Positions 9,703-21,260 of a stretch of 64,000 nucleotides of DNA are shown piece after piece; positions within the stretch are counted from its first letter, which is position 1, and every line of letters starts with the position of its first letter. Source of the DNA: Enterobacter sp. R4-368 (GTDB taxonomy: Bacteria; Pseudomonadota; Gammaproteobacteria; Enterobacterales; Enterobacteriaceae); NCBI RefSeq assembly GCF_000410515.1, contig NC_021500.1:4030001-4094000 (forward strand), read 5' to 3'. The notes beneath the pieces are model-generated. The model was given only the letters and a program-made list of their open reading frames with translations. It made no database searches and was not told the DNA's origin. Made by a program: the position numbers and the translations under genes.

Positions 9703-11940
9703 ATGGTTGCGGTACGCAGTGCGCATTTGAACAAAGCGGGTGAATTCGATCCGGCCAAATGGATCGCGAGTCTGGGCATCACCAGTCAGCCGTCGTGTGA
9801 ACGCTTAACCGAAACCTGGGCATATTGTCTGCGACAAACACAGGGACATCCGAACGCGGAATTACTGCTGTGGCGCGGCGTCGAGATGGTGGAGATCCTC
9901 TCCATGCTGAGCATGGATACCGACACGCTGCGTGCGGCGCTGCTGTTCCCGCTGGCCGATGCGGAAGTGGTCAGCGAAGAGGTGCTGCGCGAAAGCGTCG
10001 GCACGTCGGTGGTCAACCTGATCCATGGCGTACGCGATATGGCGGCTATCCGCCAGCTGAAAGCCACCCACACCGATTCCGTCTCCTCCGAACAAGTCGA
10101 TAACGTTCGTCGTATGCTGCTGGCGATGGTGGATGATTTCCGCTGCGTAGTTATCAAGCTGGCGGAACGTATCGCTCATCTGCGCGAAGTGAAAGATGCG
10201 CCGGAAGATGAGCGCGTACTGGCGGCGAAAGAGTGTACTAATATCTACGCCCCGCTGGCGAACCGGCTGGGCATCGGACAGCTCAAATGGGAACTGGAAG
10301 ATTACTGCTTCCGTTATCTGCATCCGGCGGAGTACAAACGCATCGCCAAGCTGCTGCACGAACGCCGTATCGATCGCGAACACTACATCGACGAATTTGT
10401 CGGGCATTTGCGTGCCGAAATGAAGACCGAAGGCGTCAAAGCGGAAGTGTATGGCCGCCCGAAACACATCTACAGCATCTGGCGCAAAATGCAGAAAAAA
10501 CACCTCGCCTTTGATGAGCTGTTTGATGTGCGCGCCGTGCGTATCGTCGCCGAGCGTTTACAGGACTGCTACGCTGCGCTCGGGATTGTCCACACCCATT
10601 ACCGTCATCTGCCGGATGAGTTTGACGACTATGTTGCTAACCCAAAGCCGAATGGTTACCAGTCTATCCACACGGTAGTGCTTGGACCGGGCGGGAAAAC
10701 CGTTGAAATCCAGATTCGTACCCGGCAGATGCATGAAGATGCAGAGCTTGGCGTCGCTGCGCACTGGAAGTACAAAGAGGGCACCGCTACCGTTGGCGGC
10801 CCGCGTTCGGCGCACGAAGACCGCATTGCATGGCTGCGTAAACTGATCGCCTGGCAGGAAGAGATGGCCGATTCCGGCGAGATGCTCGACGAAGTTCGCA
10901 GCCAGGTATTCGACGACCGTGTGTATGTCTTTACCCCGAAAGGCGATGTGGTGGACTTGCCTGCAGGTTCGACGCCGCTGGATTTTGCTTACCATATTCA
11001 CAGCGATGTCGGGCACCGTTGCATCGGCGCGAAGATCGGCGGGCGCATCGTACCGTTCACTTATCAATTGCAGATGGGCGATCAGATCGAAATTATCACC
11101 CAGAAGCAACCGAACCCAAGCCGCGACTGGCTGAACCCGAACCTGGGCTATGTGACCACCAGCCGTGGACGCTCGAAGATCCACGCCTGGTTCCGCAAAC
11201 AGGATCGCGACAAAAATATTCTTGCGGGGCGTCAGATCCTCGACGACGAACTGGCGCATCTTGGCATCAGCCTGAAAGAGGCGGAAAAATTCCTGCTGCC
11301 GCGCTACAACTTTAACGAACTGGACGAGTTGCTGGCGGCGATTGGCGGTGGGGATATCCGTCTCAATCAGATGGTGAATTTCCTGCAGTCGCAGTTCAAT
11401 AAACCGAGCGCGGAGGAGCAGGACGCCGCCGCGCTGAAGCAGCTGCAACAGAAAACGTACACGCCGCAAAGCCGCAGCAAAGACAATGGCCGCGTCGTTG
11501 TCGAAGGCGTAGGCAATCTGATGCACCATATTGCGCGTTGCTGCCAGCCGATCCCGGGGGACGAAATCGTCGGGTTTATTACTCAGGGGCGCGGGATCTC
11601 TATTCACCGCGCCGACTGCGATCAACTGGAAGAGCTGCGTAACGTGGCGCCGGAACGTATCGTTGATGCCGTCTGGGGCGAAAGCTACTCGGCGGGTTAC
11701 TCGCTGGTGGTGCGCGTCACGGCGAATGACCGTAGCGGTCTGCTGCGCGACATCACCACAATTCTCGCCAATGAGAAGGTGAACGTGCTCGGCGTCGCCA
11801 GTCGCAGCGACACCAAAGAACAGCTGGCCACCATCGATATGAATATCGAAATCTACAACCTGCAAGTGCTGGGCCGCGTGCTCGGCAAACTCAACCAGGT
11901 GCCGGACGTCATCGACGCTCGCCGCCTGCACGGTGGCTGA
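9703..11940 (+). CDS. relA: GTP pyrophosphokinase RelA
   Basis: RelA makes (p)ppGpp from ATP and GTP/GDP when bound to ribosomes stalled by uncharged tRNA (stringent response). The 745 residues carry a degenerate HD-like N-terminal domain and a synthetase domain (KPNGYQSIHTVVLGP, EIQIRTRQMHEDAELGVAAHWKYKEG). A TGS domain (VYVFTPKGDVVDLPAGSTPLDFAYHIHS), a Cys-containing zinc-finger-like region (IARCCQPIPGDEIVGFITQGRG) and a C-terminal ACT domain follow. The start at 9703 follows AAAGGAGAGG. Unlike E. coli K-12, the toxin-antitoxin pair mazEF does not lie between relA and mazG. Confidence 0.97.
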   Translation: MVAVRSAHLNKAGEFDPAKWIASLGITSQPSCERLTETWAYCLRQTQGHPNAELLLWRGVEMVEILSMLSMDTDTLRAALLFPLADAEVVSEEVLRESVGTSVVNLIHGVRDMAAIRQLKATHTDSVSSEQVDNVRRMLLAMVDDFRCVVIKLAERIAHLREVKDAPEDERVLAAKECTNIYAPLANRLGIGQLKWELEDYCFRYLHPAEYKRIAKLLHERRIDREHYIDEFVGHLRAEMKTEGVKAEVYGRPKHIYSIWRKMQKKHLAFDELFDVRAVRIVAERLQDCYAALGIVHTHYRHLPDEFDDYVANPKPNGYQSIHTVVLGPGGKTVEIQIRTRQMHEDAELGVAAHWKYKEGTATVGGPRSAHEDRIAWLRKLIAWQEEMADSGEMLDEVRSQVFDDRVYVFTPKGDVVDLPAGSTPLDFAYHIHSDVGHRCIGAKIGGRIVPFTYQLQMGDQIEIITQKQPNPSRDWLNPNLGYVTTSRGRSKIHAWFRKQDRDKNILAGRQILDDELAHLGISLKEAEKFLLPRYNFNELDELLAAIGGGDIRLNQMVNFLQSQFNKPSAEEQDAAALKQLQQKTYTPQSRSKDNGRVVVEGVGNLMHHIARCCQPIPGDEIVGFITQGRGISIHRADCDQLEELRNVAPERIVDAVWGESYSAGYSLVVRVTANDRSGLLRDITTILANEKVNVLGVASRSDTKEQLATIDMNIEIYNLQVLGRVLGKLNQVPDVIDARRLHGG

Positions 11941-11954
11941 TTTTCTCTTCATCC

Positions 11955-11980
11955 GAGCCTCGCCTTGATGGGCGAGGCTC
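11955..11980 (+). terminator. Perfect 10-bp hairpin after relA
   Basis: GAGCCTCGCC and GGCGAGGCTC pair perfectly around TTGATG, 14 bp after the relA stop and 24 bp before mazG. There is no clear T-run, so it may attenuate transcription or protect an mRNA end rather than fully stop transcription. Confidence 0.5.
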
Positions 11981-12004
11981 AACACTTATTACCAGGAATT
12001 TCTC

Positions 12005-12796
12005 ATGACTCAAATCGATCGTCTGCTCGGGATTATGCAACGCCTGCGCGACCCGGAAAACGGCTGCCCGTGGGACAAAGAGCAGACTTACGCCACCATT
12101 GCGCCTTACACGCTGGAAGAGACGTACGAAGTGCTGGACGCTATTTCGCGCGAAGATTTTGACGATTTACGCGGTGAGCTCGGTGATCTGCTGTTCCAGG
12201 TGGTTTTTTATGCGCAGATGGCGCAGGAAGAAGGGCGTTTCGGTTTCAACGACATTTGCGCCGCTATCAGCGACAAACTGGAGCGTCGTCACCCGCATAT
12301 TTTCGGTGATGCGCATGCGGGAAACAGCACGGAAGTGCTGGCGCGTTGGGAGCAAATTAAAAGCGAAGAGCGTGCAGAAAAATCTCAGCACTCAGCGCTG
12401 GACGACATTCCCCACAGCCTGCCTGCGCTGATGCGCGCGCACAAAATCCAGAAACGCTGCTCTACCGTCGGCTTTGACTGGACGTCGCTTGGCCCGGTGC
12501 TTGATAAAGTGTACGAAGAGATCGACGAAGTCATGGACGAAGCCAAACAAGCGGTGGTTGATGAAGCGAAACTGGAAGAGGAAGTCGGCGATTTGCTCTT
12601 CGCGACCGTCAACCTTTCGCGTCATCTTGGCGTCAAAGCAGAAGTGGCGTTGCAAAAAGCCAACCTGAAATTTGAGCGGCGTTTTCGCGAAGTTGAGCGT
12701 ATTGTGCGCGAACGCCGTCTGGAAATGACCGGTGTAGATCTGGAAACAATGGAAAATGTCTGGCAACAGGTAAAACGCCAGGAACATGATCTTTAA
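12005..12796 (+). CDS. mazG: Nucleoside triphosphate pyrophosphohydrolase MazG
   Basis: MazG is a cytoplasmic all-alpha NTP pyrophosphohydrolase that converts (d)NTPs to monophosphates and has been linked to lowering ppGpp effects. The 263 residues contain two MazG domains. The N-terminal one has CPWDKEQTYATIAPYTLEE and the acidic motif ELGDLLFQVVF. The C-terminal one has EEVGDLLFATVNLSRHLGV, giving the ExxE...D metal-binding pattern twice. It lies 64 bp behind relA, probably partly co-transcribed. Confidence 0.95.
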   Translation: MTQIDRLLGIMQRLRDPENGCPWDKEQTYATIAPYTLEETYEVLDAISREDFDDLRGELGDLLFQVVFYAQMAQEEGRFGFNDICAAISDKLERRHPHIFGDAHAGNSTEVLARWEQIKSEERAEKSQHSALDDIPHSLPALMRAHKIQKRCSTVGFDWTSLGPVLDKVYEEIDEVMDEAKQAVVDEAKLEEEVGDLLFATVNLSRHLGVKAEVALQKANLKFERRFREVERIVRERRLEMTGVDLETMENVWQQVKRQEHDL

Positions 12797-12904
12797 AGCA
12801 TTTGTTCCAGTAAGCGCGATTTGTGTGATTTTTTAAATAACAAGCGCTTGATTTGCGTCAAAAACATTTACCCAAAAGTGGCTATTTTCACACTCCTTAA
12901 GTTT

Positions 12905-13060
12905 GTTGAAATGCCTTGAGAATCGCCTCTTCGAGTAATTCGGGTCGCAGCAAGGCGGCAACCGAGCGAATCTTCAGACGCAGCGAAATGCGCCGCGTCT
13001 GGGGTGAGTGACAGAAGCCAATGCAGATGCGGCCTGAAGAACAGAGGAGAGGGGCAATGA
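12905..13060 (+). repeat. Intergenic repeat-like element upstream of pyrG
   Basis: The mazG-pyrG gap (12797-13148) has no gene. Its middle part contains AAGGCGGCAACCGAGCGAAT, then a hairpin at 12975-13001 (CAGACGC pairing with GCGTCTG), then GGGGTGAGTGACAGAAGCCA and GATGCGGCCTGAAG. From memory this order of conserved blocks round a variable hairpin resembles a dispersed intergenic element of Enterobacterales; I could not check this. It lies just upstream of the pyrG promoter. Confidence 0.4.
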
Positions 13061-13064
13061 AAGT

Positions 13065-13093
13065 TTGTGGCGTAGACCATCATCGGGTATACT
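13065..13093 (+). promoter_or_regulatory. Probable sigma-70 promoter of pyrG
   Basis: TTGTGG (13065-13070) and TATACT (13088-13093) are separated by 17 bp, giving a predicted start near 13100 and a leader of about 50 nt before the pyrG ATG. Confidence 0.6.
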
Positions 13094-13133
13094 GCTTTCC
13101 CGTCCTGGTTATTCCATCGTCTTTTAAACCTAA

Positions 13134-16166
<3,033 letters not shown>

Positions 16167-16186
16167 TCGCTAAGCGTTGATCAAAT

Positions 16187-16217
16187 AAAAATGCCAGTCA
16201 GTTGACTGGCATTTTTT
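16187..16217. terminator. Strong bidirectional terminator after eno
   Basis: AAAAATGCCAGTCA and TGACTGGCATTTTTT form a perfect stem with a two-base loop. A-rich and T-rich tails on the two sides suit both eno and the convergent SDR gene. Confidence 0.9.
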
Positions 16218-16228
16218 TGGGCTTTTGA

Positions 16229-17338
16229 CTACTTAAAGTCGACTTCCATCTGCTGCGGAATCGTCAGACCGCGCGTTGTCTGCACGCAGCGGGCGATATA
16301 ATCGGTAAAGCGCGGCGGCTTCGGCATACCCATGCTGAGCAGCTTGTCATTGCTGAAACGCACGTTAAGCGTGGCAAATGCTCCGTAAAGACGCATCGCT
16401 TTCAGCATCAGGCGCTCGTTGCACGGCCCGAAGATATCCTTCAACTCGCGGCGCATTTTCACCAGCGTTTCATAGCTCACCTGCGCGTATTTATCGCCAA
16501 CCGGGGCTTTTTCCAGTGCCTTCGCCATTGCCCTGTCGATATCGGCAAAGCGGACGCTATTCTCTTCCCCGGCCGAGATATGCACCACTTCACCCTGTGC
16601 AATCTCTCCGCTAAGCAGCATCAGCAGCGCGTCGGCGCAGTAATCCACCGGGATCACATCCACGCGATCTTCCAGCGAACACATAAATTTTTGCAGCATC
16701 AGTCCCATGCTGAACACCCAGAAGATACTGGTAGACGGGGTGCAGCCATGGCTGGTATGGCCGACAACAATCGACGGACGTGCGATCACCAGCGGCAACT
16801 GCGGGCACTCTTTGCGCATCAGTTGTTCGATAGTGGATTTGGAGTGCGTATAGGTCACCAGATGCTCGGCATTCTCGCGAAACTCGCTGCTTTCCGGTAC
16901 CAGTGAATCCGGTTCCGGGGTGCATGACATCGCGGTGCCCACGTGCAGAAAACGCTGTAACCCGGCAACTTGCGACATCCGGCGTGCAAACGTCAGCGTG
17001 CCTTCCACGTTGACTTTCCAGACCAGCGGATTGTTACCAAAAGAGGCCACCGCTGCGCAGTTCAGTACGTGGGTGACATTTTCCAGCCGTGGATCGGTAA
17101 TAAAACCTTCTGGTTCGCCCAAATCACCGAGCAGGATCTGCGACGTTGAAAGTGAGTTCAGTACCTCATCACTGAGGTTGAACTTGCGCATATTGCTTTT
17201 AACGCGCGCAAGCCCGGCTTCGCTATCTTCGGCACGAACCAGCAGCAATAAATTCATCGGTAGATTGTCGTGAAGAATTTTTTCTAATACCGCCCCGCCA
17301 AGAAACCCAGTGACACCCGTAATCAATAATGTATTCAT
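16229..17338 (-). CDS. Thioester-reductase-like extended SDR protein
   Basis: This is a 369-residue NAD(P)-dependent extended short-chain dehydrogenase of the 'male sterility'/thioester-reductase type. Such domains reduce acyl thioesters or act as epimerase-like enzymes. Visible marks are the Rossmann motif TGVTGFLGG at residues 6-14, GDLGEPEGF, VLNCAAVASFG, and the YxxxK-type active site in VTYTHSKSTIE. No carrier or adenylation domain is attached. The start at 17338 is used because MNTLLITG begins the fold and a GAGAAAG site precedes it. About 300 bp of AT-rich, gene-free DNA lies upstream. Substrate unknown. Confidence 0.75.
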   Translation of the reverse strand: MNTLLITGVTGFLGGAVLEKILHDNLPMNLLLLVRAEDSEAGLARVKSNMRKFNLSDEVLNSLSTSQILLGDLGEPEGFITDPRLENVTHVLNCAAVASFGNNPLVWKVNVEGTLTFARRMSQVAGLQRFLHVGTAMSCTPEPDSLVPESSEFRENAEHLVTYTHSKSTIEQLMRKECPQLPLVIARPSIVVGHTSHGCTPSTSIFWVFSMGLMLQKFMCSLEDRVDVIPVDYCADALLMLLSGEIAQGEVVHISAGEENSVRFADIDRAMAKALEKAPVGDKYAQVSYETLVKMRRELKDIFGPCNERLMLKAMRLYGAFATLNVRFSNDKLLSMGMPKPPRFTDYIARCVQTTRGLTIPQQMEVDFK

Positions 17339-17637
17339 CAACGCTTTCTCATCATGGTTGTTCTGGCGGATTGTAGGCACAGAAAGCTAAACGCCATATC
17401 AATAAAATGGCGTACAAAAACGGGGTTTCTTAAGCTGGTTTTAAGGAAGAAAACGCAGGGGATTTGTCTACGACAACCAATAAAATAAAAAGATTCCGTC
17501 ACGCTGTGGGAAATATTTATATCGATGATATTTAATGGATTATTTTTATTTTGTTAGCCTGCAAATTATTTATAAATTCAATTCAAAATGTAAAATAAAT
17601 AATATCTGGTTACACCATTTCTTTTGCGCTTTATGAC

Positions 17638-18573
17638 TCACCAGTTCCCCGAAGCGCCGCCGCCGTCACTCGAACCGCCACCACCACTAGAACTGTCGCT
17701 ACTGCTATGGCTGGAACTCTCGCTGCTGGTATAAGTGGTCGTGTCGGTGCTGGTCTCGCCTCCACGCGAATAAGTAAGTTGCCTGCTCTCACGATATTTT
17801 TGCCGGCCTGCGGCGGTAAGCCGCTGCGGGTAAATCAACCATACGCACAAAATCATCAGCAAAATAAAGGCGGGCACGGCAGCGCAGAATATCGTAAAAG
17901 GCAGCAGCAAAGGGTGTTGTTCACTGTAAGCGAACAAAATCACGGCCAGAGGGCAGGCGATAAGAAACAGTCCTGTCAGCGTGAGGATTTTGCCTTTGAC
18001 CGTCAGGGCAATGATAACCACCGCCAATATAATTAAACTCTTCCACAGGGAAAACCAGGCAGCCATTTGCTCGAAAAATGACGGGGGTTGAGCTTTGGGC
18101 AGTGGCTGGCTGGCAAGCACGGTGCTGATCCCCTCAACGCCGCGCACAATTCCGGTATTCAGGTCATGCCGGAAGGCTGGAATCATATATTCATCAATGA
18201 TTTGCTTCGCCAGCGCGTTGGTTAACATGCCCTCAAGGCCGCTTCCTACCTCGATACGCACTTTTCTGTCCTGCCAGGCGACCAGCACCAGCACGCCATC
18301 ATTACGCCGGGCATCGCCAGGCCGCCAGCGGTTAAAAACCGCGTTAGCAAAGTGTTCAATGGTTTCGCCATTTGTCGTGGATATCAGCAGTACGGCGGTT
18401 TGCGTACCCGTGCGGGCATTCAGATCGCTCACCTGCCGGATAAGCGCCTTACGCTGCCAGAGGCTTAACTGATTTTCGGGATCGTTAACCACGCCATTCA
18501 TCGGTGGAACAGGCACAGCCAGCGCCGGAAGGGTAAAACTCAGCACCAGCAACAGGGCCAATATGCGCGCCAT
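17638..18573 (-). CDS. ygcG: TPM-domain membrane protein YgcG
   Basis: This is a predicted exported and membrane-anchored protein of about 311 residues. It has an N-terminal signal peptide (MARILALLLVLSFTLPALA), a TPM domain (about 25-150, with GVLVLVAWQDRKVRIEVGSGLEG) and two or three hydrophobic segments. The Ser/Gly-rich tail ends SDGGGASGNW, typical of the family. The biochemical role is unknown. Several ATGs lie close together (18582, 18579, 18573); 18573 has the best spacing from AAGG. The E. coli homolog also lies between eno and queE. Confidence 0.82.
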   Translation of the reverse strand: MARILALLLVLSFTLPALAVPVPPMNGVVNDPENQLSLWQRKALIRQVSDLNARTGTQTAVLLISTTNGETIEHFANAVFNRWRPGDARRNDGVLVLVAWQDRKVRIEVGSGLEGMLTNALAKQIIDEYMIPAFRHDLNTGIVRGVEGISTVLASQPLPKAQPPSFFEQMAAWFSLWKSLIILAVVIIALTVKGKILTLTGLFLIACPLAVILFAYSEQHPLLLPFTIFCAAVPAFILLMILCVWLIYPQRLTAAGRQKYRESRQLTYSRGGETSTDTTTYTSSESSSHSSSDSSSGGGGSSDGGGASGNW

Positions 18574-18771
18574 TTGCATCATCCTTGCGGGGCAAACCAG
18601 AGAAAGTACCGCCATAGGATAGCGGCTGATAGCAGGTAATGACAATTTGCCATAACTGATAGTTTTCATTATCAGCAGGTTAAATAGCCCGCCGTGCGCG
18701 GCGCAAATGGCACATGATCCCCTGCGGGTTATCTGCAATAATGGCGTTTTTCCCTGCTAATAAGAGCGACG

Positions 18772-19443
18772 ATGCAGTACCCGATTAACGAGATGTTCCA
18801 GACCCTGCAAGGCGAGGGTTACTTCACCGGCGTTCCCGCCATTTTTATTCGTTTACAGGGATGCCCGGTTGGTTGCGCCTGGTGCGATACCAAACACACC
18901 TGGGATAAGCTCGCGGATCGGGAGGTTTCGCTGTACAGCATTCTCGCAAAGACCAAAGAGAGCGATAAATGGGGCGCGGCAAGCAGTGAAGATCTGCTCG
19001 CCATTATCCAGCGCCAGGGCTGGACTGCGCGCCATGTGGTGATTACCGGCGGTGAACCCTGCATTCACGATCTCACCCCGTTGACCACATTGCTGGAGCA
19101 CAACGGCTATAGCTGTCAGATTGAAACCAGCGGCACGCACGACGTTCGTACGTCGCACGCCACCTGGGTCACCGTATCGCCGAAAGTAAATATGCGCGGC
19201 GGTTATGATGTCCTCCAGCAGGCGCTGGAACGCGCCGATGAGATTAAGCACCCTGTTGGCCGCGTGCGCGATATTGAAGCGCTGGACGAGCTTTTGGCGC
19301 AGCTGCACGATGATAAGCAGCGGGTAATCGCCTTGCAGCCGATAAGCCAGAAAGAGGATGCGACACGCTTGTGTATTGAAACCTGTATTGCCCGCAACTG
19401 GCGGCTGTCAATGCAGACGCACAAATATCTCAATATTGCTTAA
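18772..19443 (+). CDS. queE: 7-carboxy-7-deazaguanine synthase QueE
   Basis: QueE is a radical-SAM enzyme that converts 6-carboxytetrahydropterin to 7-carboxy-7-deazaguanine in queuosine biosynthesis. The 223 residues match E. coli. The radical-SAM cysteines appear in GCPVGCAWCDTKHTW, and VVITGGEPCIHDL is the SAM-binding segment. It is divergent from ygcG. QueD, which supplies its substrate, is encoded 1.1 kb downstream on the other strand. Confidence 0.96.
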   Translation: MQYPINEMFQTLQGEGYFTGVPAIFIRLQGCPVGCAWCDTKHTWDKLADREVSLYSILAKTKESDKWGAASSEDLLAIIQRQGWTARHVVITGGEPCIHDLTPLTTLLEHNGYSCQIETSGTHDVRTSHATWVTVSPKVNMRGGYDVLQQALERADEIKHPVGRVRDIEALDELLAQLHDDKQRVIALQPISQKEDATRLCIETCIARNWRLSMQTHKYLNIA

Positions 19444-19444
19444 T

Positions 19445-19471
19445 AAAAAACCGCCGCTGGCGGGTTTTTTA
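19445..19471 (+). terminator. Terminator of queE
   Basis: AAAAAACCGCC and GGCGGGTTTTTT form a hairpin with a T-run directly after the queE stop. Confidence 0.85.
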
Positions 19472-19656
19472 TTAATACGCAAGCTAAATATTGGTGATTA
19501 TTCCGAAGTAAATTGTGGTGGTAATTTAAATTTGACCTTTATCAAATGTAACATTGTTTTACTGTGATAGAAGTCATTCGTTGTTTTATCTCTCAAAATA
19601 AGTTTGTCTCATTATTATGAGGTTTCGCTTTTTCTAAAAGGATTTTGGAACAAGTA

Positions 19657-20442
19657 ATGTCAATAAGATCAATTAATAATTTCTCAATGAGTTTTTTTTC
19701 CTTGCAGGGTAAAACTGCGATTGTCACCGGTGGTAATAGTGGGTTAGGGCAGGCATTTTCTGTCGCACTGGCGAAAGCGGGGGCAAATGTTTTTATTCCC
19801 GCTATCAGTGATGACAGCGGGGAAACAGAAGAAGCCATTAAGCAGCAGGGGGCAGAAGCTGAATTCATGGCGATTGATATCACTGAAAAAGATGCGCCAA
19901 AAAAAATTATTGCCGCCTGCTGCGAACGTTTTGGTACGGTTGATATCCTGGTAAATAACGCGGGCATCTGCAAAATGAATAATGTCTGGGAGTTTAATCG
20001 CACTGATTGGGATCCGATGATTAACGTGAATCTGACAGCCGCCTTTGAATTATGTCATGAAGCGGCAAAAGTGATGGCGAAAAACCTTCGCGGAAAAATT
20101 ATCAATATTTGTTCGGTGCGTTCATTTTTAGGTCAACAGGGATCTCCCGCCTATTCCGCGACAAAACATGCGCTGGCCGGTTTAACAAAAGCCTATTGCG
20201 ACGAATTAGCGCAATTTAATATTCAGGTAAACGGTATTGCGCCGGGATATTTTTCCACGGATATCACGCAGATCATTCGTAACGATCGCAAACAATATAA
20301 ATGGGGAATTGATCACACACCGGCTATGCGCTGGGGAGATACGCAGGATTTAATGGGCGCAGTCATTTTTCTCGCCAGCCGCGCCTCAGATTATGTAAAT
20401 GGTCATTTACTGGTCGTTGATGGCGGCTATCTGGTGCGTTAA
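19657..20442 (+). CDS. ygcW: SDR family oxidoreductase YgcW
   Basis: This is a 261-residue classical short-chain dehydrogenase. The cofactor motif is TGGNSGLGQAF, NNAG is at the expected place, and the catalytic Ser-Tyr-Lys are in ICSVRSFLGQQGSPAYSATKHALAG. The protein ends DLMGAVIFLAS...VDGGYLVR like gluconate 5-dehydrogenase-type SDRs, and it closely matches E. coli YgcW, whose substrate is unproven. The start at 19657 follows GGAA. It is preceded by 185 bp of AT-rich DNA and stands alone in its transcription direction. Confidence 0.8.
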   Translation: MSIRSINNFSMSFFSLQGKTAIVTGGNSGLGQAFSVALAKAGANVFIPAISDDSGETEEAIKQQGAEAEFMAIDITEKDAPKKIIAACCERFGTVDILVNNAGICKMNNVWEFNRTDWDPMINVNLTAAFELCHEAAKVMAKNLRGKIINICSVRSFLGQQGSPAYSATKHALAGLTKAYCDELAQFNIQVNGIAPGYFSTDITQIIRNDRKQYKWGIDHTPAMRWGDTQDLMGAVIFLASRASDYVNGHLLVVDGGYLVR

Positions 20443-20491
20443 ATAGACCGGAGAGGGTGAGCGGAGCAGATAAAGCGTGGACAAATGTGCT

Positions 20492-20526
20492 GTCAACCCG
20501 CAGGGCTGGCCGGCTCGCAGGTTGAC
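20492..20526. terminator. Inverted repeat between ygcW and queD
   Basis: GTCAACC (20492-20498) and GGTTGAC (20520-20526) flank a GC-rich centre that can pair further. It lies between two convergent genes, but T-runs are lacking. Confidence 0.35.
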
Positions 20527-20540
20527 GGTACGAAAATCGT

Positions 20541-20903
20541 TTATTCGCCGCGATAAACACAACCCGCCGTGCAGGTCTCTTTTACCATCACCGCGCTCAG
20601 CAGCGGCACCACCGGTTTCATCTGATCCCAAATCCATTTCGCCAGCACTTCGCTGGTGGGGTTTTCCAGCCCTGGGATCTCATTCAAATAGTAGTGATCC
20701 AGGCGCTCGTAAAGCGGTTTAAACGCGGCTTTCAGCTCGGCGAAGTCCATAATCCAGCCGGTATAAGGATCCACCTCGCCGGTGATCTCCAGGCGCACCA
20801 TAAACGAGTGGCCATGCAGACGACCGCATTTGTGCCCCTGCGGGACATGCGGCAGGTGATGAGCGGCTTCGAAAGTGAAATCTTTAAACAACGTGGTCGA
20901 CAT
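20541..20903 (-). CDS. queD: 6-carboxytetrahydropterin synthase QueD
   Basis: QueD turns dihydroneopterin triphosphate into 6-carboxy-5,6,7,8-tetrahydropterin, the step before QueE. It is 120 residues. The zinc-binding His residues are in FEAAHHLPH and GRLHGHSF, and the catalytic Cys in [22 protein letters not shown] and [14 protein letters not shown] close the fold. It is divergent from cysJ across a 357-bp control region. Confidence 0.95.
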   Translation of the reverse strand: MSTTLFKDFTFEAAHHLPHVPQGHKCGRLHGHSFMVRLEITGEVDPYTGWIMDFAELKAAFKPLYERLDHYYLNEIPGLENPTSEVLAKWIWDQMKPVVPLLSAVMVKETCTAGCVYRGE

Positions 20904-21260
20904 AATGAACTCTCAGGCTTCCAAAAAAACCGCCGCATGGTAGCGGAAATGACCTTTTTTAGCATTAATTAAAATCACTAAAAGCGGTTACGACAGAAGC
21001 CGAACCGCAATACATTCGTTTTATCAATATAATTCAATAAGTTATTTAACCTGTTTTAGTGTTATCAACTATAACTAAAACAGGTTAGTCCATTTGGTTA
21101 TTTATTATTTCCAACCTTTCTTTAATTGTTATTATCCCCACCGTTAACCTTAGTTTCACTTCACTTTTTTAAAATTATATCCCCATGGATTTCGCGGCGT
21201 TGGCGCGTTCACAGGCTGCGCGAAAGACGAAAGGGAATTGCTACTGGAACAATACGACGC
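20904..21260 (+). promoter_or_regulatory. queD-cysJ divergent control region
   Basis: No gene lies here. The right half is AT-rich and precedes cysJIH, which in enteric bacteria is activated by CysB with N-acetylserine; the CysB sites themselves have no sharp consensus that I can mark. A perfect 14-bp inverted repeat (TAACCTGTTTTAGT at 21047-21060 and its complement at 21074-21087, 13-bp spacer) lies 174 bp before the cysJ start. Confidence 0.5.

Noticed and set aside
10558..11985. Long open frame opposite relA (475 codons)
   Set aside because: It lies wholly opposite a conserved gene, has no matching domain or ribosome-binding site, and reflects the codon bias of relA.
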